From positions 1-64,000 of the forward strand of contig NZ_FRAM01000002.1 in assembly GCF_900142325.1 (NCBI RefSeq): 64,000 nt of DNA, read 5' to 3'. The position numbers and the translations under genes are program-made. The notes under the pieces are model-generated. The model had not been told where the DNA came from, did not search any database, and saw nothing but the letters and a program-made list of their open reading frames with translations. Numbering within the stretch: position 1 is the stretch's first letter; every line of letters starts with the position of its first letter. Below are positions 54,872 to 63,031 of the stretch, piece after piece. This DNA comes from Epilithonimonas mollis. GTDB lineage: Bacteria > Bacteroidota > Bacteroidia > Flavobacteriales > Weeksellaceae.

Positions 54872-56536
54872 TTACATTTTACGCCCTATGCTTTTGTTTA
54901 CCGCTTTAGTTTCCTGTGGCTTCGGGAGAATAGACGGCTTTTGTTCGGCTTTTACCGCTTGCTCTTTGTTCTGTTGTATGGTTTCGGCAAAACGGGTATG
55001 ATGCCACGGTACTACCTTAGCTTCAGTATGCAGGTGTACGCCCACTTTTTTAAGCAAATCCGATTTGTTTTCGTGTAATCCTTTATAGTAGGTAATCGGG
55101 TCAAGAATACTTGAATGGGGTATTTTTACAACAATAAGGTCTTGGGGTATTTCCTTTACATTTAAACTAACTTCTTGAAACGTTCGTGTCTTTGTGTTGT
55201 AAGGGATAAAATACGCATCATCTTTTCGGGAGTAATAATATTTGATTTCGGGAAAGATGATACCCCGTGACCAAATATCATCTTTGGGTAGTAGCCTGTC
55301 ATTACGCAAATCAACGGAAAATGGATGCCCTGCAATATCTATCGTAGGATGAATATAATTGTTGGCAATTTTATCAAATGCTTCCTGATTGACCATAAGA
55401 TTAAAATCAGTCATTCCCAAAATTTTATCTTCGGGTATGTTATGCTTCTTTGCCATTCCTATCGGGTCGAGCTTCACGAAGTCGGGTATTTCTATTTTAT
55501 TTGCACCTTTTTCAGCGAACGTGGTTACGTTCTTACTTTTTATACTGTACCAAAAGTCATAACCCTCTACCATTTTTTCGTCCATATCTCTAATGGAAAT
55601 CACATTTTTCGGATTGTTTTTTTCACGCAGTTCCAACTGATTAACATCTACGATAAATTCCGTTCCTTTTATTTCGTAGGTCGGGAGAACTCGCTCTTTA
55701 TCTGTGGGTATTCTGTATAGGTTTTCCTTTGGCGTATCGTATATATGCTTAAATTCATCTTTCGGCATTAGCTGTTCAGCTACGTTGCGTTTGATAATTT
55801 CTATCACATTGGTTTCTTCCCACGGCAGGGTACGTGCTTCGTAGTGTAGCGCAGGAAACTGTGAGCGAAAAAAAGAATTGCCGTGCTTTTTGTACCAGCC
55901 CACCACGTCTAATGTAGCCTGATGAGGGAATTGTACCATAATGGTATCTTTCGGTAGTTCGGTCATTTTAAATACATCATCTTGCTGAAACTCTCGTGTA
56001 GCAGGATTGTAAGGAATGACGTATGCACGCCTGTCACGGTCGTAGTAATCGCTTATTTCGGTAAAGCTGATGCCTTTCGATTTGAAGTCGTCCTTTGGGC
56101 GAAGTTTATCCATTAGTATATCCACGTAGAACGTATGACCTGCAATATCCAACGTTGGCAATATGCCTTTGTTCCAACGCAGGTCAAGAGGGCTGTTAGG
56201 TTCAATCCGAAGTTCAAAATCAATTTTGTTCTGTACTTCCGCTAAAGTAAGATTGTACTTTTCGGCTACTCTTTCGGGGTCTATTTTAATCAGCTCCGGT
56301 AATTTTACCTCTACCATATCTCCATTATAACCGTCGTCATCAAACAGTTCATCATTGGGGAAATTCTTTAGGTTCAAATCATAGTGAAATGAATAGCCAT
56401 TGCCGAAACCACGTTCCTGCATTTGAGCGATGCTCATTACATTTTCGGGATTGGCTTTTTCCCTCAATTCGTCTTTCATTACATCAACAATAAAATCGGT
56501 TCCCTCTATGTTGATGATAGGCATTTCTTTTTCCAT
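54872..56536 (-). CDS. Large repeat protein of the ICE (four repeats, A-B-A-B), function unknown
   Basis: 554 residues without signal peptide or membrane helix. Internal similarity: unit A begins at about 6 and 284 (INIEGTDFIVDV, YEIKGTEFIVDV, each followed by ELREK...NPxNVxSI); unit B at about 127 and 396 (PTLDIAGHTFYVDI, PTIDIAGHPFSVDL, each followed by RLxPKDD and a YVIPYN part). So two tandem A-B pairs of about 270 residues. Unit A and B starts also resemble each other (xIxGxxFxVD). Located between traD side genes and traE. No family recognised. Confidence 0.75.
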   Translation of the reverse strand: MEKEMPIINIEGTDFIVDVMKDELREKANPENVMSIAQMQERGFGNGYSFHYDLNLKNFPNDELFDDDGYNGDMVEVKLPELIKIDPERVAEKYNLTLAEVQNKIDFELRIEPNSPLDLRWNKGILPTLDIAGHTFYVDILMDKLRPKDDFKSKGISFTEISDYYDRDRRAYVIPYNPATREFQQDDVFKMTELPKDTIMVQFPHQATLDVVGWYKKHGNSFFRSQFPALHYEARTLPWEETNVIEIIKRNVAEQLMPKDEFKHIYDTPKENLYRIPTDKERVLPTYEIKGTEFIVDVNQLELREKNNPKNVISIRDMDEKMVEGYDFWYSIKSKNVTTFAEKGANKIEIPDFVKLDPIGMAKKHNIPEDKILGMTDFNLMVNQEAFDKIANNYIHPTIDIAGHPFSVDLRNDRLLPKDDIWSRGIIFPEIKYYYSRKDDAYFIPYNTKTRTFQEVSLNVKEIPQDLIVVKIPHSSILDPITYYKGLHENKSDLLKKVGVHLHTEAKVVPWHHTRFAETIQQNKEQAVKAEQKPSILPKPQETKAVNKSIGRKM

Positions 56537-56549
56537 ATTCTATACCGTT

Positions 56550-56867
56550 TTAGATTTTTCGTCCTTTGGTTCTTTGGGGTTTGGGAATGTCGGGCTTTAC
56601 ATTCTTTGTCTTTTCTTCCCGTAATTTAATCGACCAATCTATGTAGGCTTTAGCATCATCTATATTGTTCGGTACGGATTTTCTACGCCCTGATAGTTTA
56701 CTGTCGTCAAGCCCGATAATAAACCCGTTATTGGGGAACTCGTCAGACTTATATACGATAATAACATTGTCAATATCTTTGCCGACAACATTCTCTTTGT
56801 GGCTTGCTATCGTATATCCCTTATATTCCTCGAATATATAATCAGGGTCATTTTTGGAACTAATCAT
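56550..56867 (-). CDS. ICE hypothetical protein (105 residues)
   Basis: 105 residues, MISSKNDPDYIFEEYKGYTIASH..., with IIGLDDSKLSGRRKSVPNN and a basic C-terminal tail. It is 13 bases upstream of the 554-residue gene in the same direction. No domain recognised. Confidence 0.65.
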   Translation of the reverse strand: MISSKNDPDYIFEEYKGYTIASHKENVVGKDIDNVIIVYKSDEFPNNGFIIGLDDSKLSGRRKSVPNNIDDAKAYIDWSIKLREEKTKNVKPDIPKPQRTKGRKI

Positions 56868-56920
56868 ATCTGTATCGCTTTGCTGAATTAACTATGGTAT
56901 TAGATTTAGAAAAGGCGATT

Positions 56921-57553
56921 TTAAACAAAATCGCCAATATCAAAATCACTTAAATCACTTTTCCGCAAATTGGAAGAACTGTCTTCGGTATCAGTTGTAA
57001 GGGTGCTATCCAAAAGCTCGGCAATCTTTCGGGAAGCTCCCTCCATTGAACTTTCCAGCAGAGCAAATAATTCGGTTCCTTGTAATCTTTGAACTATATC
57101 AATCGCTGTTTCCTTTTGGGCTGGCTCTAATTTTTCTTTCTGAAGCAAGACCCCCACGTTGTTTAGTTCCTGAAAGGTAACCCCTTGGGCAAAACCGTCA
57201 TCGCCTACGGAAGCTCTATACCTGTTCAATTCTACCTCCTCCGTCAAATCAGGTACACTACTGAATACTTCGTCCAGTTCTTCCTGCGGAATTTGAATAT
57301 TGACTTCCTCGTACTTGTCATATTCGATGACCAAATTAGCAGGGTTAATCTCCGGTTCTGCAATTTGGCTTTCATTGGCACTGTTTGGCACTGATTGGCT
57401 TCTTACGGGCTTAGGATGCCCCATAATATCAGGTAGCTTCGGATTGACTTTTTCCTGTACAGGCTTTTTTTCCGACTTCCATTTAATAACAATCTTGTCC
57501 TGCAATAGCAGGGCAATGATTATCAGCAGGCATATTATTATTACTGTTTCCAT
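56921..57553 (-). CDS. traD: Conjugative transfer protein TraD
   Basis: 210 residues with one N-terminal membrane helix (about 3-20, VIIICLLIIIALLLQDKI), a Pro-rich linker, and a charged C-terminal part with YRASVGDDGFAQGVTFQELNNV and a SDFDIGDFV end. Matches the Bacteroidetes TraD family. Role unclear. It follows the DUF3408 gene by 2 bases. Confidence 0.82.
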   Translation of the reverse strand: METVIIICLLIIIALLLQDKIVIKWKSEKKPVQEKVNPKLPDIMGHPKPVRSQSVPNSANESQIAEPEINPANLVIEYDKYEEVNIQIPQEELDEVFSSVPDLTEEVELNRYRASVGDDGFAQGVTFQELNNVGVLLQKEKLEPAQKETAIDIVQRLQGTELFALLESSMEGASRKIAELLDSTLTTDTEDSSSNLRKSDLSDFDIGDFV

Positions 57554-57555
57554 AG

Positions 57556-57828
57556 CTAAAAATTTGGCTTTTTCGTTTTGTCGTACATTGCTCTCATTTC
57601 AGCCCCGTAATCGTCAAAATGGTGCTGGAGCAGATTGTATAAATAATCCGCAAGGGTCAGCTTGCCACCGCCGAGCATAAACACGAGCTGGCTTAGCTTC
57701 TGATGAAATTCTTTGCTGATATATACCGTTTTTCCATTCCGTGCCAAAAACTCCGTCGGCGTTAGGAACGTGGATTTGTATTGAGCCGTGCGTAACGCTT
57801 TTTTCGGCTTTTGCTTTTCATTTTTCAT
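57556..57828 (-). CDS. DUF3408 family protein (short form, TraC position)
   Basis: 90 residues from ATG 57828. NGKTVYISKEFHQKLSQLVFMLGGGKLTLADYLYNLLQHHF is the DUF3408 signature. It lies between the TraB-like DUF3408 protein and traD, with 2-11 base gaps. It may be a DNA-binding regulator (ribbon-helix-helix-like) working with the larger paralogue. Confidence 0.85.
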   Translation of the reverse strand: MKNEKQKPKKALRTAQYKSTFLTPTEFLARNGKTVYISKEFHQKLSQLVFMLGGGKLTLADYLYNLLQHHFDDYGAEMRAMYDKTKKPNF

Positions 57829-57839
57829 AATCAAATACT

Positions 57840-58304
57840 TTAAAAAATAGGTTTAAACTTCTCATTAAAATCATCGGTAATCGCTTTCTCAAACAATTCA
57901 AAATGATGCTCCAAAATATTGTCGAGATAAGCATACAGAGGTATCTTGTCATTTCCGATAACCTGTACAATACGGGATAACCGTTCGTGGTATTCCTGAC
58001 GGATATAGATACTCTTGTCGCCTCGCTTTTCCATAGAGTGCGTACTCAAAAAACGTTCGCCATAGGTACTGTCATTTTTCTTGGCTCTCGTGGTGCGTTC
58101 CCTTTGTACGGGCTTCTCCTGTACCTGTTCCTTAGCTTCTGCCTTGCTTTCTTCTTGGGCAGGTTCTTTGGCAGGCTCAGGCTCTTTCGGAGGGTCGGCA
58201 GGAATATGTTGCATTCCCTCTTTGCGGACACCGCCAGCCATTAGCGACATTATATATTCTTCGTCTATCTCCGGTGCGTTTCTTTTTTTATTTCCTTTTT
58301 CCAT
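57840..58304 (-). CDS. traB: DUF3408 family protein (TraB)
   Basis: 154 residues from ATG 58304. A Glu/Pro/Lys-rich N-terminal part (KEPEPAKEPAQEESKAEAKEQ), then the DUF3408 domain SIYIRQEYHERLSRIVQVIGNDKIPLYAYLDNILEHHF. It follows traA by 4 bases and is most likely a ParB-like partner or regulator. Confidence 0.85.
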   Translation of the reverse strand: MEKGNKKRNAPEIDEEYIMSLMAGGVRKEGMQHIPADPPKEPEPAKEPAQEESKAEAKEQVQEKPVQRERTTRAKKNDSTYGERFLSTHSMEKRGDKSIYIRQEYHERLSRIVQVIGNDKIPLYAYLDNILEHHFELFEKAITDDFNEKFKPIF

Positions 58305-58308
58305 AACA

Positions 58309-59076
58309 TTACAATTCAACGGTTCTTAAAAATTCCTGTACAAACAAATCCAAATGGCAGGCAGTCATTAGCTTTGGGTCGGGAGGCAACAATGAGGAAC
58401 GGAAAGCCGTTTTTTCCATTGCTTCGCCCTCTTTTCTGAAACGCTTGCTGTCCGTGATATAGGTCTTCATTAGTGAAAAGCCCATATCTGTAATGAATTT
58501 GCCGTACAAATCGTAGAGGTGCGATTTTTCACGCCTATCGACTTGGTTCCAAAACAGGCGAATACCTTTAATGTTGCTGTTTCCGATTTTCGGAATAATA
58601 TCGGTTAATGCCTGTGTAAAGCTCAATGTACTTTCCACGACAACCCTGTCAGCAGTTATAGGCGAAAAGATATAATCCATACCCATAAGCGTTTGGAGTA
58701 TTCCCGAGGAATTGACTGTGCCTGGCAAGTCAAAAAAAATGACTTCCAACGGGACAGTTGATGATTTGATTAAATCTTCGGCTACGCTCAATGCGGTTTC
58801 CGCTTTACATTGTGCAATCGTGTAGGCTTTCTTGTTAATGGTCATAAACTGTTTATGAGCCATTTTCTTAAAGCTCTCGTTTTCCCTTACGGTATTCAAA
58901 TCCCGTTCACGCATTTTCAATAAACTGTGCTGTGGGTAATCACAATCCAAGACGGCTACATTATAGCCCATTCGGTAATAAAGCGTACTTGCTATAAGAG
59001 CAGTAAATGTACTTTTGCCGACACCGCCTTTCTGTGAAGAAAAGGCAATAAACAGAGGTTTCTTTGTTGTTTCCAT
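58309..59076 (-). CDS. traA: ParA-family ATPase (TraA)
   Basis: 255 residues with the deviant Walker A SSQKGGVGKSTFTALI (about 13-28), DCDYPQHSLL and the later FDLPGTVNSSGI. Matches the ParA/MinD-like TraA that opens Bacteroidetes tra operons. It probably positions or partitions the element, or regulates transfer. Unusual repeat-rich DNA lies upstream. Confidence 0.92.
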   Translation of the reverse strand: METTKKPLFIAFSSQKGGVGKSTFTALIASTLYYRMGYNVAVLDCDYPQHSLLKMRERDLNTVRENESFKKMAHKQFMTINKKAYTIAQCKAETALSVAEDLIKSSTVPLEVIFFDLPGTVNSSGILQTLMGMDYIFSPITADRVVVESTLSFTQALTDIIPKIGNSNIKGIRLFWNQVDRREKSHLYDLYGKFITDMGFSLMKTYITDSKRFRKEGEAMEKTAFRSSLLPPDPKLMTACHLDLFVQEFLRTVEL

Positions 59077-59094
59077 ATTTTAAAAATTTAAAGT

Positions 59095-59460
59095 TTCATT
59101 CCTTGCAGGCAGTCCTGCGGACAGTCCGTCAGGCGTTCCTGATTTCGCTCCGGCTTCCTTGCAGGATAGCCAGCAGTCTTGACTGAACTCCTGATTGCCT
59201 GCCTGCGATACGGCAGGACGGCAATCGTTCTTGTTTTCCGTCCGTCAGGAGAGCCGTCATTCTTGCGTTCCTGCATTCCTGCAATCTTGCATTCAGGAGG
59301 GCAAGCCTGATTGATTGCAAGCCGTCAGGCTATCACGCTTGCATTCTTGCAATCCAGCCGTCAGGCTTTCAGGCTTGTCTGCATTCGTGAATGCTATCAG
59401 TCTGTCAATCCTGATTGACGGGCTGACTGACTTCCTGCCTGAAATCTGATACAAAGAACT
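59095..59460. repeat. Low-complexity spacer rich in CCGTCAGG, CCTGATTG and CTTGCATTC words
   Basis: CCGTCAGG occurs four times (near 59126, 59243, 59322 and 59354), and CTTGCATTC, CTGCAATC and CCTGATTG recur. The two short minus-strand ORFs here have no coding pattern. It lies upstream of traA. Possibly a regulator or partition (parS-like) region, or simple slippage expansion. Confidence 0.6.
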
Positions 59461-59488
59461 ATCAACATTCATTTCATTGTATAGGTGT

Positions 59489-59503
59489 GGCAGTGTTTGG
59501 CGT
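59489..59503 (-). promoter_or_regulatory. Shared ICE motif copy 3 (GGCAGTGTTTGGCGT on +)
   Basis: Identical over 15 bases to 44242-44256. It is followed by TTGGCACTGTTTGGCAGTG, a partial repeat of itself. It lies 415 bases upstream of traA, on the other side of the low-complexity stretch. Confidence 0.5.
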
Positions 59504-59627
59504 TTATTGGCACTGTTTGGCAGTGTGTGATAGTGCTATGCTTTCAAAAACAGGGCTTTACTTTGTAGAATGAATTTTATTAACGGATTTATGCAAAAGC
59601 GAACAGACAAATTGGACTTTTACAGCG

Positions 59628-59755
59628 ACGGCTTCGAGCCGTTTTTCCTTGTTAAAATCAATCCGACCGTAGGGAGGATTTTTGTGTTCAACAGAACACG
59701 GCAAGTTGTGTTTTGAGGCACTCGAAACCGAGTTTAGTGCCTCAAAACAACTTGC
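59628..59755 (+). other. Candidate oriT: three adjacent hairpins upstream of mobA
   Basis: Hairpin 1: ACGGCT (59628-59633) with AGCCGT (59637-59642) and T run. Hairpin 2: GTGTTC (59684-59689) with GAACAC (59694-59699). Hairpin 3: 59701-59722 with 59736-59755, arms of 22 and 20 bases with one 2-base bulge. It ends 65 bases before the mobA ATG. Relaxase targets usually have inverted repeats beside the nic site, and this is the only such cluster near the mob genes. The nic position is not determined. Confidence 0.6.
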
Positions 59756-59820
59756 CCTTGCAGGGAGCAGAAAAAGACCTCCGAAGTCGGCTTTTCGTAT
59801 GAATTAAAAATGGATTTGTG

Positions 59821-60288
59821 ATGAACGAGAACAACAAACAGAAACAGCATAAGGGCGGTCGTAAGCCAAAGCTCAATCCCAGCACCCACCGCCACGTTTT
59901 CCGTTTGACAGACGAGGAAAACGCTAAATTATTATCGCTTTTTGAAGCATCGGGAATGCCCAATAAGGCAAAATTTATCATTTCGCAACTATTCGGAAAT
60001 GAAATGAAGTCGGTTCAGATTGACAAAGGAACAGTTGATTACTATATGCGATTGACCTCGTTTCACAGTCAGTTCCGCTCCATAGGTGTGAATTATAACC
60101 AGATCGTAAAGCTGTTGTACCGCAATTTTTCGGAGAAAAAAGCTGCCGCTTTCCTTTACAAATTAGAAAAACAGACATTGGAAATGGTCATTTTATGCCA
60201 AAAAATTATGGAGTTGACCGAAGAATTTGAAGCAAAATATCTGAAAAACAGCATAAACAATGATCGCAAAAATCGGAAGAAGCAGTAA
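59821..60288 (+). CDS. mobA: Relaxosome accessory protein MobA (ribbon-helix-helix-like)
   Basis: 155 residues from ATG 59821; GTG 59818 is also in frame. N-terminal basic part, GGRKPKLNPSTHRHVFRLTDEENAKLL, then a MobC-like part with SIGVNYNQIVKLLYRNFSEKKAAAFLYKLE. It binds oriT and helps the relaxase. It overlaps mobB by 29 bases. Confidence 0.88.
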   Translation: MNENNKQKQHKGGRKPKLNPSTHRHVFRLTDEENAKLLSLFEASGMPNKAKFIISQLFGNEMKSVQIDKGTVDYYMRLTSFHSQFRSIGVNYNQIVKLLYRNFSEKKAAAFLYKLEKQTLEMVILCQKIMELTEEFEAKYLKNSINNDRKNRKKQ

Positions 60289-61546
60289 TTTATATGGTGC
60301 ATTGTCATACAATAACCTCAAAGTGGAAAAGGAAAATGGGCAAATTCTCCTTGCCCATAAGATAATTGAGACACCAAACGGAGAATATACCGTAGCACAG
60401 TTGACCCAATCTTTTGAACCCTACTTAATCGCAAATCGCAATACGGAATATCATACCCTGCATATCTCGCTCAATCCCGACCCAAAGGATAAGGTAAGCG
60501 ATGACAAGTTCAGGGAAATTGCGGAACAGTATATGCGTGAAATGGGGTACGGCGAACAGCCTTTTGTGGTATTCAAACACACAGATATTGACCGTAGCCA
60601 TATCCATATCGTATCGGTATGCGTGGACGAAAACGGTGTAAAGATTTCGGACAAATTCGAGAAAATGCGATCAATGAAAGTGTGCCGTGAACTCGAAAAG
60701 CAACACCATTTAGTACCCGCAACAAACAAAGAGCATCAGCAAAATGATAAGGTGTTTCGTCCGGTGGATTATCGGGCTGGCGATGTAAAAAGCCAGATCG
60801 CTTCGGTTGTCCGACACCTGCCCAATTACTATCAATATCAAACTTTGGGAGAGTATAATGCCTTGCTATCCCTCTTCCATATTACTACGGAGAAAGTGGA
60901 GGGCGAATTGCAGGGAAAAATGAAACAGGGGTTATTGTACATCCCGTTGAATGAAAAGGGAGAAAGAGCCGGGCATCCGTTCAAGGCTTCCCTGTTCGGA
61001 AAAAACGCAGGGTTACCCGCTTTGGAATTGCATTTTGCGAAATGCAAATTGGCATTGAAAGACCATCCCACCAAACAGACACTCAAAGCCGCCATTAACA
61101 TTGCCCTAAAAACAACGGTTGATGAATCGAAATTTAAAAAAAACTTAGCCGAGCAGGGCATTCAGGTAATGGTACGGCGTAATGATGTAGGACGGATCTA
61201 CGGTATTACATTCATCGATCACAATTCCAAAACGGTCTGGAATGGTTCTCGCTTGGGTAAGGAGCTTTCTGCCAATACATTTAATGACTACTGGAACAAC
61301 AACATCAGACCGGAAATAAAAGAACATGATGAACCACAGGCAAAGATATCCCATTTAAAGGATGAGGATCTACCCACGGAAGAACCGCATCATTTGTTCG
61401 ACTTTCTGGATACTAAGGAAAAACATGAAGACGGTTTAATCGAAGCCTTTGGCGGTTTGCTTATTCCTGAAGCCCAGGGCGAGGATCATGAGGAACAACA
61501 GTTTGCTAATAGAATGAAGAAAAGAAAAAAAAGGAGAATGCAATAA
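60260..61546 (+). CDS. mobB: Relaxase MobB (MOBP-like)
   Basis: 428 residues with a relaxase domain in the first 280: MIAKIGRSSNLYGALSYN, EYHTLHISLNPDP, and the metal-binding HTDIDRSHIHIVSVCVDENG (the HxHxV motif). It nicks oriT to start transfer. The C-terminal part is a charged tail ending KRKKRRMQ. It overlaps mobA. Confidence 0.95.
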   Translation: MIAKIGRSSNLYGALSYNNLKVEKENGQILLAHKIIETPNGEYTVAQLTQSFEPYLIANRNTEYHTLHISLNPDPKDKVSDDKFREIAEQYMREMGYGEQPFVVFKHTDIDRSHIHIVSVCVDENGVKISDKFEKMRSMKVCRELEKQHHLVPATNKEHQQNDKVFRPVDYRAGDVKSQIASVVRHLPNYYQYQTLGEYNALLSLFHITTEKVEGELQGKMKQGLLYIPLNEKGERAGHPFKASLFGKNAGLPALELHFAKCKLALKDHPTKQTLKAAINIALKTTVDESKFKKNLAEQGIQVMVRRNDVGRIYGITFIDHNSKTVWNGSRLGKELSANTFNDYWNNNIRPEIKEHDEPQAKISHLKDEDLPTEEPHHLFDFLDTKEKHEDGLIEAFGGLLIPEAQGEDHEEQQFANRMKKRKKRRMQ

Positions 61547-61581
61547 CTCATACACCACAATATAAATATGGATAATACCAA

Positions 61582-61603
61582 GACCTCCATTTTATAAGAG
61601 GTC
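61582..61603 (+). terminator. Weak hairpin after mobB
   Basis: GACCTC (61582-61587) and GAGGTC (61598-61603), loop of 10, followed by ATTTATA. The 278 bases between mobB and the next gene (61547-61824) hold nothing else recognised. Confidence 0.45.
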
Positions 61604-61824
61604 ATTTATACCGCTATCGCTCACTCTGGGGATTGGATTTAAAAAGAGTAATATCCAAAAAACCGTTTAAACTGATATATTACGATTGAACAGCAGATAT
61701 CCGCTATTCAGCTTCTTTTACTGCGATACACTTTACTGCCCAAACTAATTTTGCCAAGAATATGTAATGATTGCAAATGTTGGAAAAAAAGGGATGAGGA
61801 AGTGCATCACAAGAAGAAATAACA

Positions 61825-62883
61825 ATGAAGAGTAAAATTATTGGTGCGGGTAATTATGTACCTTCACAAACGATTACCAACCTGTTTTTTGATAAACATC
61901 ATTTCCTTGACGAAAACGGACTGGCTCTAACACATGACAACGCAACAATTATCAATAAGCTGAAAGAAATTACAGGCATTGAAGAAAGGCGTTATGCTAC
62001 AAAAGAACAGGTAGCTTCTGACCTGGGCTTTTTCGCTGCGAAATCCGCAATTAAGGACTCGGGGATTGATCCTGAAACTTTGGATTACATCATTTTTGCC
62101 CATAATTTTGGCGATGTGCGTTTCGGAACGGTGCAGTCCGATATGGTTCCGAGCCTCGCTTCGAGGGTCAAGCATCTTTTGAAGATAAAAAACAATTTTT
62201 GTGTTGCTTACGATATAGTGTTCGGATGCCCAGGGTGGATTGAGGGAATGATACAAGCTAATGCTTTTATTAAATCGGGTATTGCTAAACGATGCCTGAT
62301 TATCGGAGCAGAAACCCTTTCCCGAGTAGTAGATATCCATGACAGGGATAGCATGATTTATGCAGACGGAGCAGGTGCTGCCATATTGGAAATCAGCAAT
62401 GATGAATCGGGAATCCAATCGCACATATCGGGTTCGTTTACCTCAGAAGAAAAAGACTATCTGCACTTTGGTAAATCGTACTCTAATGAGAGTTGTCCTG
62501 ATATACGATACATCAAGATGAACGGCAGAAAAATCTATGAATTTGCCATTTTGCGTGTTCCTATTGCTATGAAAGAATGCCTTGATAGCAGCGGATTTTC
62601 CATTAACCAATTGGATAAAATCATTATTCATCAGGCTAATAAAAAAATGGACGAAGCTATTCTTAAACGGTTTTACAGGTTATACGATGCAGCAGTTCCC
62701 AAAGACATAATGCCTATGGTTATTCAGAAGCTCGGAAACAGCAGTGTAGCAACAATTCCCTCTCTACTTGCGATGATTAAAAGAGGAGAGTTACCTGAAC
62801 ATTCTATTAAAAAAGGAGATATAGTTTTGTTTGCTTCGGTAGGTGCGGGAATGAATATCAATGCGTTTGTTTATAAGGCATAA
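61825..62883 (+). CDS. 3-oxoacyl-ACP synthase III-like (KASIII) cargo gene
   Basis: 352 residues of the FabH-like thiolase superfamily with the complete triad: Cys135 (VFGCPGW), His269 (IIIHQAN) and Asn305 (KLGNSSV). KSKIIGAGNYVPSQTITN and IYADGAGAAILE are typical. The active-site loop has CPG rather than the CSG of housekeeping FabH, which suggests a different acyl substrate. It lies between mobB and the coupling protein in the ICE, AT-richer than the mob genes by eye, so probably cargo. Confidence 0.85.
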   Translation: MKSKIIGAGNYVPSQTITNLFFDKHHFLDENGLALTHDNATIINKLKEITGIEERRYATKEQVASDLGFFAAKSAIKDSGIDPETLDYIIFAHNFGDVRFGTVQSDMVPSLASRVKHLLKIKNNFCVAYDIVFGCPGWIEGMIQANAFIKSGIAKRCLIIGAETLSRVVDIHDRDSMIYADGAGAAILEISNDESGIQSHISGSFTSEEKDYLHFGKSYSNESCPDIRYIKMNGRKIYEFAILRVPIAMKECLDSSGFSINQLDKIIIHQANKKMDEAILKRFYRLYDAAVPKDIMPMVIQKLGNSSVATIPSLLAMIKRGELPEHSIKKGDIVLFASVGAGMNINAFVYKA

Positions 62884-62936
62884 AATAAACAGAACTCAGG
62901 ATAATAATTTCGATTGATTGTAAACTGTACTATTCA

Positions 62937-62945
62937 GCCAAACAC
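62937..62945 (+). promoter_or_regulatory. Shared ICE motif core (GCCAAACAC) upstream of the coupling-protein gene
   Basis: The core GCCAAACAC occurs on the + strand and ends 86 bases before the ATG at 63032, the same distance as copy 1 to its gene. It is followed by CGCCACGCACCGCC. Confidence 0.4.
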
Positions 62946-63031
62946 CGCCACGCACCGCCATTGAGTGCCATATTCTTATAGACACGCTATACAGCCTATA
63001 AATTCACGCCCGAACATTTAAAATTTTTCAA

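Noticed and set aside
59088-59320. Two short - strand ORFs in the low-complexity spacer
   Set aside because: Their sequence is only the translation of repeated words; no start context or protein-like composition supports them.
59095-59460. CRISPR array
   Set aside because: Repeats are short (8-9 bases), irregularly spaced and lack regular spacers; no cas genes are seen.
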